Positions 36,872 through 45,200 of a DNA stretch of 50,923 bases are shown here, in pieces. This DNA comes from Bacteroidia bacterium. Its GTDB lineage: Bacteria; Bacteroidota; Bacteroidia; Chitinophagales; Saprospiraceae. Position numbers and translations under genes: made by a program. Numbering within the stretch: position 1 is the first letter of the stretch; each line of letters begins with the position of its first letter. The stretch lies in the NCBI GenBank assembly GCA_018680005.1, contig JAHHJQ010000078.1:1-50923 (forward strand), given 5' to 3'. A model generated the notes under the pieces. That model worked only from the letters and a program-made list of their open reading frames with translations. It did not search any database and was not told the origin of the DNA.

Positions 36872-37915
36872 TTATTCAGCCATTTTGTCGATATAGGCCC
36901 TCAAATCCTCCAGTTGTTGATCACTCATTTTTTCCTTAGTATATTGAGGCATATAGGCTTTTTTTCCAGGCCTTGGCTGTGTACCATATCTTGATACCCA
37001 ATAGAATGAAAAGCGATTGTGGCGTTTTAGATGCTTGCGTAAATACTTAAAAGTGAAATTGCTATTGTCTAATTCCAAAAATGAATACCGTTGCCCTTGG
37101 TGACAATGTAAACACCCAAGTTCAAAAATCATTTTGCCATTATCCGGATTTCCTTTTAGATCATATCCCTTGCGTAAATCTGGAGGAGGAGTACCAAAAG
37201 TAGCAGGACTGTCTTTTCTATAACGCGACTCTATAAGAGCAATAGCCTCTTCTATGTTTTCTTTATCATTAATGGCTTTGCCTATTTCTCTCAACTCGTC
37301 TTCTGATAGATTAAGATCTTCAATCTTTAACTGTAAAGTCCATAGATAGGCAAGTATTGATTCTATTTCCCAAGGTCTTAATCTTCTACCTTGAGAACAT
37401 TCAATGGCGCAAAGTTGGATTGATTCTCGAATGCTATTATGCGCTTTTGATGCCAGGTCTCCGTATTTCTTGATATAGTCCCCATTGTAAAAAGTTGTTC
37501 TATTTACTAATCCATACAAAGGTGATCCTTGTAAAAACGGCAAATTTTGGCGAACTGCATATTCCAATCGCACCTTTGGATCAATATTGTTGAGGTCATC
37601 TGATTCTTTAACAATGTTATGACAAGACGTGCAAACAAAATGGTTTCCTAATTTGGGATACCTTTTTCCTTTGCCATCTATAGAGATACCTTCCAGCGCC
37701 ATTTTTCTTCCCGCATCAATTGATACATTGGATAGAGAGGTTCCGGCAAGGTTAGCCGTTTCCTTTTTTCCTAATTGTGCCAATACATCATGGACGTTGT
37801 CAGACCCGGATATCGAGACTGGTGGCTTGACCATAGCACTTATCAGAAACAACCCGAATAATGCTATTCCCCCTAGTATAATCAACCATTTATTCGCCTT
37901 AGCAAAGTATCTCAT
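36872..37915 (-). CDS. Membrane-anchored diheme cytochrome c
   Basis: The 347-residue protein has an N-terminal anchor helix (WLIILGGIALFGLFLISAM) and two haem sites: CTSCH at residues 95-99 and CLHCH at 268-272. Between them is CAIECSQGRRLRPWEIESIL (169-), where a CxxxC pair without His stands in a place resembling another cytochrome domain. It should face the periplasm and carry electrons. It is the downstream end of a minus-strand series after the DUF5777 barrel (2-bp gap), and it ends 2 bp from the convergent glycosyltransferase. Donor and acceptor are not evident. Confidence 0.88.
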   Translation of the reverse strand: MRYFAKANKWLIILGGIALFGLFLISAMVKPPVSISGSDNVHDVLAQLGKKETANLAGTSLSNVSIDAGRKMALEGISIDGKGKRYPKLGNHFVCTSCHNIVKESDDLNNIDPKVRLEYAVRQNLPFLQGSPLYGLVNRTTFYNGDYIKKYGDLASKAHNSIRESIQLCAIECSQGRRLRPWEIESILAYLWTLQLKIEDLNLSEDELREIGKAINDKENIEEAIALIESRYRKDSPATFGTPPPDLRKGYDLKGNPDNGKMIFELGCLHCHQGQRYSFLELDNSNFTFKYLRKHLKRHNRFSFYWVSRYGTQPRPGKKAYMPQYTKEKMSDQQLEDLRAYIDKMAE

Positions 37916-37917
37916 CT

Positions 37918-38790
37918 CTATAGATTGAAAAGTCTGGAAATTGTAAATCCTAATCTAAATTCGCCATCACTCCAATTTGACCTGGTATATGGAATGTAAT
38001 CTGTTTCCATCATTCCTGTACTATTTGTAAAATTGACTTGAAAGATGTGACCACCTGTGTCTATTTCAAATCCAATACCCAGAGGTACGTGATAATCATT
38101 GTCGCTCGTTCTCAATTCAGAAAAGGGTATTGTTGTATCTATAATTAACCCTAGAACTTTGGATAGTTGAATTCTACATGCTGCGCCCAAAGCAAATAAT
38201 CCATTTTCATCCTCAATATCAACAATGTTTCGATGGGTATAAGACGGAGAAACCTGAAGAGAAAAGCCATCACTAAATTTACTAGAAATCAACAATTGTC
38301 CATTGTAACTGAGTCGATGAGCAAATTGCTCAAAATTGTTAATCGCTCCTTGCGTGTCACTGGATTTCATAGTCGAAACCGTTCCCGTAAATGACAATGC
38401 CATAGAAATGGGCGTATTCGATTCAGAATTTTGTGACAACAATTTATACTTGCCCGTAAGATTGACCAATTGTTTCAGTGGACCTGATCCTTTTGTACGG
38501 AATAGTCCAACCATTAGATTATTCGTAAATCCATACTCCGCTCCAATCAGAACATCAGATGCATTCTCAAGTCCATAGAAAGTCGACCACCCTCCATTGT
38601 CTCCACCGATGTCACCGAATCTGTGCCCGATTCGAATATCCATATAACCTTTCTTCAAGGTTTCAGTAGATTGCGTATTAATAATTCTCGTGTCTTTAAA
38701 GGTACGAACAGCCTCCTGGGCTATACACAAGAAGGGTATTAACAAAAACAAGGATATTAAAAGTAATCGCATAGGGTTTTGGAATTTCAT
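37918..38790 (-). CDS. DUF5777-family outer membrane beta-barrel protein
   Basis: I start at MKFQNPMRLLLISLFLLIPF (290 residues, signal peptide ending CIAQEA); the track ORF extends 43 residues into the upstream gene. The mature part begins with the family signature STETLKKGYMDIRIGHRFGD and GLENASDVLIGAEYGF, followed by alternating beta strands up to RLGFTISRLFNL, a barrel-type C-terminus. The family often sits beside c-type cytochromes, as here on both sides. Its transport or structural role is unknown. Confidence 0.8.
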   Translation of the reverse strand: MKFQNPMRLLLISLFLLIPFLCIAQEAVRTFKDTRIINTQSTETLKKGYMDIRIGHRFGDIGGDNGGWSTFYGLENASDVLIGAEYGFTNNLMVGLFRTKGSGPLKQLVNLTGKYKLLSQNSESNTPISMALSFTGTVSTMKSSDTQGAINNFEQFAHRLSYNGQLLISSKFSDGFSLQVSPSYTHRNIVDIEDENGLFALGAACRIQLSKVLGLIIDTTIPFSELRTSDNDYHVPLGIGFEIDTGGHIFQVNFTNSTGMMETDYIPYTRSNWSDGEFRLGFTISRLFNL

Positions 38791-38806
38791 AATAGGATTT
38801 GACACA

Positions 38807-39190
38807 CTAATTTTCCGCATAACCATTTTCCATCCAACATCTGAGTAATTCCAGTTCTCCGGATGATAAATCCTTAGGTCCTGGTGAATTATCTGGTGGC
38901 ATGCCCAGAACAGGGTCATCTTTTATATTGAAAATTCGATCCTCAAATAATCCATTGGTCAATGTTCTTGATATTCCTCCATAAGTAGAATAATTGCCAG
39001 GGGCAGATGAACCGCTTACATGACAACCGCTATATGCACAAGACAAATCAATGATGGCTTTCACATCCGCATCATATGTTGGGGTAATATTGTTGCAGTT
39101 GGTAATTGGTTCAACCAACTTATCATTTGTGCAGGATAAATTGCTTATAATCAGTATTGCAACAATAGGGAATAGAAACTTTAATTGCAT
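38807..39190 (-). CDS. Haem-binding lipoprotein with CX4CH motif
   Basis: The 127-residue protein has a lipoprotein signal (lipobox NLSC, Cys20). The motif CAYSGCH (51-57) is a CX4CH variant of the c-type haem site, and LGMPPDN (Met97) supplies a plausible axial ligand, so one haem is likely. The final segment LSSGELELLRCWMENGYAE is the typical last helix of small cytochromes. It is 16 bp upstream of the DUF5777 gene on the same strand. Haem attachment to CX4CH is known in a few proteins but should be verified. Confidence 0.8.
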   Translation of the reverse strand: MQLKFLFPIVAILIISNLSCTNDKLVEPITNCNNITPTYDADVKAIIDLSCAYSGCHVSGSSAPGNYSTYGGISRTLTNGLFEDRIFNIKDDPVLGMPPDNSPGPKDLSSGELELLRCWMENGYAEN

Positions 39191-39240
39191 TCTCGGTAAT
39201 TTGAGATGTTCTGATAAACGATTTTTTAGGCCAGGGGTTC

Positions 39241-39248
39241 TATTTTTG
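39241..39248 (+). promoter_or_regulatory. Candidate -7 element for the bacilliredoxin gene
   Basis: TATTTTTG matches TAnnTTTG exactly and lies 51 bp before the ATG at 39300; no clear TTTG is found at the -33 position. Confidence 0.35.
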
Positions 39249-39299
39249 TATATAAATAATCAACTACTATCTATCCATAACGAAATAAACTTAGCGTAA

Positions 39300-39713
39300 A
39301 TGTATCCAGCTGAATTAGTAGCTCCAATGAGCAAAGAATTAACCGAGAATGGTTTTACGGGATTAAAGACTTCTAATGAAGTCAAAGATGTAATAGAAAA
39401 TATGAATGGAACAGCCTTATTGGTAATCAACTCTGTGTGCGGATGTGCTGCGGCCAACGCTCGCCCGGGAGCCAGAATTGCAATAATGAATGACAAAAAG
39501 CCGGACACTCTATATACTGTATTTGCAGGTGTAGATAAAGAAGCCACAGATATGGCAAGAGAATTTCTACTCCCATATCCTCCTTCATCACCAGCCATTG
39601 CCTTATTCAAAGATGGAAAATTAGTTCATTTTCTCGAAAGACATCATATCGAAGGAAGATCTGCCGGGTTGATTGCGGAAAATCTAAAGGAAGCATTCAA
39701 TCACTTTTGCTAA
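39300..39713 (+). CDS. BrxA/BrxB-family bacilliredoxin
   Basis: The 137-residue thioredoxin-fold protein starts MYPAELVAPMSKELTENGFT and carries the family's active-site CGC in INSVCGCAAANARP (Cys47, Cys49), then the FLLPYPPSSPAIALFKDG block. In Firmicutes these enzymes remove bacillithiol from proteins; in Bacteroidota the family is common. There is no signal peptide, so it acts in the cytoplasm and is probably unrelated to the envelope redox genes around it. It is the only plus-strand gene in this stretch. Confidence 0.92.
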   Translation: MYPAELVAPMSKELTENGFTGLKTSNEVKDVIENMNGTALLVINSVCGCAAANARPGARIAIMNDKKPDTLYTVFAGVDKEATDMAREFLLPYPPSSPAIALFKDGKLVHFLERHHIEGRSAGLIAENLKEAFNHFC

Positions 39714-39734
39714 CCTTTATTATATAATAGTATT

Positions 39735-40298
39735 CTAATTGGATACCAGGGTATCTTTCAATAGTTTTTGTTGAATATTAAGTGAATTGACTATAGAGTG
39801 GACCGATATGGTCGCTCCAGAAATTCCGTCGATCTCTTTGCCAACACGCAGCTGACCGGCTTTATAACCGATGAATTGCTTGAGCCAACTTTTCGCGGTT
39901 ATCTCATATCCGTATTGAGAAGTATACTCCAATACTTTAACTCCTTTGATATGCCCTGACTTGTCATATAGTACTGAAAAGTAAAATTGCTCGTGTTCAG
40001 TTTCAGGGTCGATGTCACCAGGATTGATACACCCTCCAAGTTTACACCCATTTGCCAAAGTGACAATTCCATAACCTAAATGCTCATTATCGCTCCCATA
40101 GATACTGAAGACCTCTGAATTTATCATTAGGTCTTGTTCTATAGGCTGTGTTTCAAATTTTGCAACTTGAAAAGATTTGTTGATTTGTTTAATTATCTTC
40201 TTATGAAGATAATCTGGAAAATAAAACTGCATCAATCCGTTGTGATTCTGTTGGATCAAAAACGTGAATAAGAAACTATAGAAAACAATTCCCTTCAT
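39735..40298 (-). CDS. Exported FMN-binding domain protein
   Basis: The 187-residue protein has an N-terminal signal-like helix (GIVFYSFLFTFLIQ). The C-terminal FMN_bind domain shows HIKGVKVLEYTSQYGYEITA, and GISGATISVHSIV, where Thr163 of SGAT is the usual covalent FMN attachment site. A CKLGGC pair (85-90) is unusual for the family. It begins 2 bp after the porin stop, so the two are coupled. It probably takes part in periplasmic electron transfer; an ApbE-type flavin transferase, needed for attachment, is not in the window. Confidence 0.82.
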   Translation of the reverse strand: MKGIVFYSFLFTFLIQQNHNGLMQFYFPDYLHKKIIKQINKSFQVAKFETQPIEQDLMINSEVFSIYGSDNEHLGYGIVTLANGCKLGGCINPGDIDPETEHEQFYFSVLYDKSGHIKGVKVLEYTSQYGYEITAKSWLKQFIGYKAGQLRVGKEIDGISGATISVHSIVNSLNIQQKLLKDTLVSN

Positions 40299-40300
40299 AT

Positions 40301-41518
40301 TTATCTAAACCAAACTCCTACACCTAAATTCAATTGATTGGTTCCTGAATTCTGGCCTTTATTTTTTAAAAATTGATAGTCTGCTTTGAATGCAACTCCG
40401 TTACTCAATACCCAATCGATACCAATCGTTGTCGTTGTCAGGTGATATGCTTTATTTGCTTGAAGTTCTCCTTCAGTGGATGCATGGGTATTCAAATGTT
40501 CATATCGCACAAAAGGGAATAATTGAGAATTGGCATTTACTGCTCTCAATAGGTCATAAGCTGCTTCAAAATAATAACCAGAAATCCTACTTCCCATATC
40601 TGCCGAGGTGAAGGAATTATATTCAAGCGTATTTCCAAGACGAGCTGAATTGAATTGTCCTCTAAGTTTCAATCCTTTATAAGTATATCTCACATCCAGA
40701 CCTAGCATGGTAGTTTGAATTCTGGAACTATCCGCTCGATTTACCTCCAAAGGATTAGATTGATCCATTCCGTCATAAAGAGATGTTTGAGAATTACCAG
40801 TATATAATGATAACCCTAAGTTGAGTCCTCTTATTCCATAATATGAGATCTTACCTGTAAAATTCGGAGAAGTCATTATTGCTTCTGCACCTTTTTGTCT
40901 ACCGCCTCTAAGTCCGGAAGATCCTTTAAGCTTTCCTTGTCCATCATAGGAAGCGAATCCATTGACTAGATAAAATTGATAACTCAACGAAGCATCGATG
41001 ATATTTCCCTGCAAACCAAGCCCTATTTCCCTCCAGGTTGAAGGAACGATATATTTATCCAGTGTGGGCCTTTCTACGCCTAAAAATGTGGTTGGTTCAT
41101 GAAACTCGTTGACTATACCCATTGGAATCAACAAAAGCCCTGCCCTGAAATTCATCCATGGTTTGATCCTGTAATTGACGAAGGCTTGTTCTACAAAGAC
41201 CTCCTTGACATGCTCAAATTCAATCTCAGTTATAAAAGAAAGATTAGGATCAAAATTATAACCGAATAGCATGACCAACCTATGAACATCAACTGTTCCG
41301 TTTTGTCTAAGATCACCATTTAATGGTTGATTGAAATGAATGCCAGCATAACCTCCAATATTTAACTTTCCAGATTTATTTAGCAATTGAGTTGCCGTAT
41401 TACCAAGACTATCTGGATTCTGACTATATGATATATTGATTGAAAACGATATAAAGAATAAAAGAAGGAATCTACGACCAATATATTCCACTTCAAGCAG
41501 GTTTTTCAGGTTAATCAA
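40301..41518 (-). CDS. Porin, phosphate-selective O/P-like
   Basis: The 405-residue protein has a signal peptide (LLFFISFSINISYS) and a beta-barrel with LNIGGYAGIHFNQPLNGDLR near the mature start, the NFRAGLLLIPMGIVNEFHEP and WREIGLGLQG blocks of O/P-type porins, and a final strand ending LGVGVWFR. Substrate is unknown. It is the first gene of a two-gene unit with the FMN-binding protein. A candidate promoter lies immediately before the ATG. Confidence 0.8.
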   Translation of the reverse strand: MINLKNLLEVEYIGRRFLLLFFISFSINISYSQNPDSLGNTATQLLNKSGKLNIGGYAGIHFNQPLNGDLRQNGTVDVHRLVMLFGYNFDPNLSFITEIEFEHVKEVFVEQAFVNYRIKPWMNFRAGLLLIPMGIVNEFHEPTTFLGVERPTLDKYIVPSTWREIGLGLQGNIIDASLSYQFYLVNGFASYDGQGKLKGSSGLRGGRQKGAEAIMTSPNFTGKISYYGIRGLNLGLSLYTGNSQTSLYDGMDQSNPLEVNRADSSRIQTTMLGLDVRYTYKGLKLRGQFNSARLGNTLEYNSFTSADMGSRISGYYFEAAYDLLRAVNANSQLFPFVRYEHLNTHASTEGELQANKAYHLTTTTIGIDWVLSNGVAFKADYQFLKNKGQNSGTNQLNLGVGVWFR

Positions 41519-41526
41519 TTGAGCAA

Positions 41527-41559
41527 CAAATGTAAATAACTACTTAGACCAAATCCAAA
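41527..41559 (-). promoter_or_regulatory. Candidate porin promoter with very short leader
   Basis: On the minus strand TTTG (41559-41556), a 21-bp spacer, then TACATTTG (41534-41527), an exact -7 match. The ATG is at 41518, so the leader would be only a few nucleotides. CCAAATAA occurs twice nearby (from 41555 and 41586), a possible binding site. Confidence 0.5.
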
Positions 41560-41781
41560 TAAGGAGGGCGCTATTTGTATTTAGTCCAAATAATTTTGTT
41601 TTGTCCGTATTATATGATTTCTATTCAGGAACGATTTCAAATGTAGCGCTGATCTTAACGAATGCTTTATTCAATCATGCCCTTGTCAACTGCTACACCG
41701 AAGGAAGTTAATTACACATTTGATGTATGTAATTGAAGAAGATAGGTAGTAAAATTTAAAGGTTTTTTGTTTGATAGGCAT

Positions 41782-41807
41782 AAAAAACCCTCGGCACTTG
41801 CCGAGGG
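41782..41807 (-). terminator. Intrinsic terminator, distal of a tandem pair after the RND operon
   Basis: On the minus strand a 9-bp GC-rich stem is followed directly by TTTTTT. It lies 460 bp beyond the RND permease stop, so it would be the second of two terminators for that operon. Confidence 0.6.
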
Positions 41808-41842
41808 ATAAAAACAAAAAACAAACACTATGAACAAACACT
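41782..41842. repeat. Repeat unit A: hairpin, A-rich leader, ATGAACAAACACT
   Basis: CCCTCGGCA (41788-41796), loop CT, TGCCGAGGG (41799-41807), then an A/C-only stretch and ATGAACAAACACT (41830-41842). An upstream GGTTTTTT/AAAAAACC hairpin overlaps the left side. The unit recurs 151-153 bp further right with the same 22-nt distance from hairpin to ATG. On the minus strand it reads as hairpin plus six Ts. Confidence 0.85.
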
Positions 41843-41865
41843 ATTTCTTGTACAGATGCGCATAG
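41830..41865 (+). CDS. Possible small ORF, 11 aa
   Basis: ATG to TAG encodes MNKHYFLYRCA, preceded by an A-rich leader of the kind used for strong initiation in Bacteroidota. The first four codons are identical in the second unit. Expression is unproven and no family is known. Confidence 0.25.
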   Translation: MNKHYFLYRCA

Positions 41866-41933
41866 GTATTTAGCGAGGAAGTAGGAGAGGTGTACCGACT
41901 TGATGTTTAGTAATAATTGAACTTGATTTTGGA

Positions 41934-41960
41934 AAAATCCCCTCGACACGTGTCGAGGGG
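41934..41960 (-). terminator. Intrinsic terminator, proximal of a tandem pair after the RND operon
   Basis: On the minus strand a 10-bp perfect stem is followed by ATTTTT. It is the first strong hairpin downstream of the RND permease gene (about 310 bp after its stop). Confidence 0.6.
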
Positions 41961-41995
41961 AGTAAAACAAAAAACAAAAACTATGAACAAACACT
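41934..41995. repeat. Repeat unit B: hairpin, A-rich leader, ATGAACAAACACT
   Basis: CCCCTCGACA, then CG, then TGTCGAGGGG (41939-41960): a perfect palindrome. The same A/C-rich stretch and ATGAACAAACACT (41983-41995) follow. Compared with unit A, the stem has G to A on the left and C to T on the right, which keeps the pair. A GATTTT/AAAATC mini-hairpin precedes it, as the T-rich hairpin does in unit A. Confidence 0.85.
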
Positions 41996-42069
41996 CACCC
42001 TGTTCAAAATTCTTCTGTCTCTTCGTGGGGGAAAAGTATCTTTATTCAATAATGATTTGTAGGTATTAG
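41983..42069 (+). CDS. Possible small ORF, 28 aa
   Basis: It encodes MNKHSPCSKFFCLFVGEKYL and ends YSIMICRY; aromatic and Cys-rich. It shares its leader and first four codons with the 11-aa ORF of unit A. The composition is compatible with a small membrane-active peptide, but nothing proves translation. Confidence 0.25.
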   Translation: MNKHSPCSKFFCLFVGEKYLYSIMICRY

Positions 42070-42268
42070 CTAGTCTTGACAAGGCTATCAAGAATGGAAG
42101 GTGGTGTTTGAAAGCCTTTGTGTTTTGCTCATCTAATCAACAAAAACCAAGCCACCGGAGCATCAAGTTTTAAAGAAAAGTCAAAGAAAAAAACATATTT
42201 TTTTAGCTAATGCGTAATTCGCACAAGGTCTTCGAAATATGTCTGAATCCGCTTTAGATATATAATGT

Positions 42269-45200
42269 TCATCTATTTCTTACCAACATAACTTTGAGAC
42301 GATAAGAAAGCCAATACATTACCGGAACTACTACCAAAGTCAGAATCGTGGCGAACACGAGTCCGTAGATCACCGTCCACGCCATGGTTTGCCAAAATTG
42401 TGCAACATCTCCACCTATGTAAATATTCGGATCGAAATCACTGATCAGTGTCTTGAAATTGAAATTGAATGCCGTAGCCATCGGTAGTAATCCAAGAACT
42501 GTGGTCACGGCAGTTAAGATCACCGGCCGCAGTCGTGTTGCACCTCCTTTGATGATGGCTTCCTTGATATGCTCTTTTGACATTTTCATCATATTCGGAA
42601 TTCCAAGAGATATTCTTTTTCGTCGCATCATAAGATTGATATAATCCACCATGACTATCGCATTATTTACAACAATACCTGCCAAGGAAATAATACCTAT
42701 TCCGGACATAACAATTTCTATATCGCGACCAGAAGCAACATAACCCAAAAGTACACCGATCGTACTAAAGAGAACGGATAAAATAATGATGAATGGAGAT
42801 ATGACTGAGTTAAACTGGGCAACAAGAATGATAAATATCACAAAGATTGCCACCATAAATGCTGATGTAAGATATTCCATATTCTCCTTTTGTTCGAGCT
42901 GCTCGCCTCCAAAAGAATAGGTATATCCATCCGGCATATCATATTTGGATAGACTTCCCATTACGTTGGACACTACTTCATTGGCATTATAATTCTGAAG
43001 TACATTTGAGGACAACGATATGATTCGTTTTTGATCCTTACGCTTGATTTGAGAATATGTACTGGAATACTTAAAACTTGCAGCCGTAGATAAAGGAACA
43101 CTGCTAATTTTACCAGTTGCAGGAGATCGAAACACAGCCTTTTGATTTAGTAAATAGTCAATATCATTGCGATATTTCTTATCCATTCTTACCTGGATTG
43201 GATATTCATCCTCCCCTACTTTATACTGGGAAAGCTCTTTACCAAAAAGAGCCGTTCTGATGGCATCTGAAATCATGTAAGTTGAAAGCTCATATTTTCG
43301 CGCTGCTTCACGATCGATATCTATTAATAGTTCTGGTTTGCTTATGGATACATCTGCCTTTAGCTCTTCAATGCCTGGAATCTTTTGTTCCTCCAGATAT
43401 CTTTTCATATCATCAGCAAGTAAGGCGAGTTCATTTATTTCATCACCTGTAATCTCAATAAATATGGGTTTTCCAGTTGGGGGTCCTGAAGCATTCTTGT
43501 CCACTGTAATTTCCGCACCTGGAATTGAAGTGATAGAATTTCTTACAACACTGAGTACTTCTGTGGTATTGATACCTCCTCGTTCTTCAAAAGGTAGAAA
43601 TGAAATCGTAATCCTCGATTTATGTGGGGAGGATCCAAATTCCGGGTCACTGTTCGGATCTCCCGTGTTTTCACCAATTTGTGTTAGCACAGCTTCAACC
43701 CCATGTCTATAAGGTTCAAGTGACGCTTCAATTTCTGTTTCTAAAGAGGTCACCAGATGATTAGTGGCTTCAATATCCATCCCAATTGGTAATTCAATGA
43801 AGACATTGATATATGTAGGATCCGTATCCGGAAATAGTTTCTGTTTTGGCGGATTAGAAGCAAGAAGCATAGCTGAGAGTATCAGAATAACAAATGTCCC
43901 GGTGAATACTAATACCGGATTCCACCCTTTCAAAGCGACTGCAATAATACGGTTATACCCCCTTTCCATAGCTGGTACTATCTTTTGCTGAAAGAAAAGG
44001 GTAGCCTTTCTTAATATGAAAAAATTAACCAAAGTGATTGCGATAGTAATGACTAGAATATTTCGTAACCATAGAATGCCACCAAAATGAGAAGCAATAG
44101 CAATCAACATCATCATAGCAACACCCAGCAATATATTTTGACGTCTGCGCCTTTTCTCAGATTCTATTTCCACTCCGGTCTCTACTTTCATATATACCGC
44201 AGTGATCACAGGATTGATAACCAGGGCCACGAATAATGAAGAAGTAAGGACGACAACAAGTGTAATCGGCAAATAACGCATAAAGCTTCCCATAATACCC
44301 GGCCAAAAAACCAATGGTATAAAAGCTGCAAGTGTTGTTGCCGTGGAAGCAATAATCGGCATGGCTACCTCCCCTACCCCATATTTAGAAGCTTCGATAG
44401 CAGAATACCCTTCCGCCCTATATCTGTAAATATTTTCAACCACCACAATGCCATTATCGACCAGTAGCCCCAAAGCCAGTATGAGACCGAAAAGTATCAT
44501 GATATTAAGTGTGTAGCCAACAAGGCTCAATATTAAAATGCCCATTAACATTGAAAGCGGAATTGCCAGTCCGACAAATGAAGCATTGCGAATACCTAAA
44601 AAGAAAAGCAGTACAAGAATGACAAGTATGACACCAGAAATAATGCTGTTCTCTAATGTCGCTACAGAAGCTCGTGTCATGACCGAACCGTCATTGAAAG
44701 TGGTCACTTTAAGATCATCCGGCAAATCTGAAGCTTTCATCCTCGAGATTACCTCCTTTACCGCATCGGAAGCAGCTAAAAGATTGGCTCCATCTCTTTT
44801 TATGATATCAAGTGAGATTACCGGTTTCTGATCTGCTCTTGCAATACTTGTTTTGTCAGCATAAGTGAATTCAACTAAGGCTACATCCCGGAGATAGATG
44901 GGCTTTTGGTTTTCACTTTTGATAATAACATTTTGGATATCCTTTATCGATTTAAACTCTCCGAGAATTCTGACTGTTCTTCTGAAATCGTTATTGAGTA
45001 GTTCGCCTCCTGACATGGTGATATTCTCGGCGCTTATAGCATTTTCAATATCACCAAAGCTCAATCCAAAAGCCTGCATTTTAGCGAAATCAACATTGAT
45101 CTGAACCTCCTTATCCAGATCACCTTTGATCTGAACCTCAGATATTTCTCTAACCCGATTCTCTATTTCATCTGAGATATCCTCGGCATATTCTTTGAGT

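Larger units (their letters stand above)
41519..42268. other. 750-bp gene-free region between the porin and the RND operon
   Basis: No standard gene is visible; the minus-strand 102-aa track ORF is generated by the repeats. The region holds the porin promoter at its left end, a plus-strand TAATTTTG without a -33 (41591-41598), two copies of a hairpin/small-ORF unit (listed separately), and an A7/T7 hairpin near 42187-42205. From 42070 to 42180 I see nothing. Confidence 0.7.

Noticed and set aside
39260-39610. 116-aa minus-strand ORF over the bacilliredoxin gene
   Set aside because: Antisense to a clearly recognised BrxA/B protein.
41686-41994. 102-aa minus-strand ORF with internal repeat FVHS.CFLF
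   Set aside because: It is produced by the two hairpin/A-rich units read in reverse; it crosses both terminator-like hairpins and has no protein-like composition.
41782-42069. Interpreting the hairpin units as leader-peptide attenuators
   Set aside because: No plus-strand gene follows within reach; the next gene on the right is the minus-strand RND permease.
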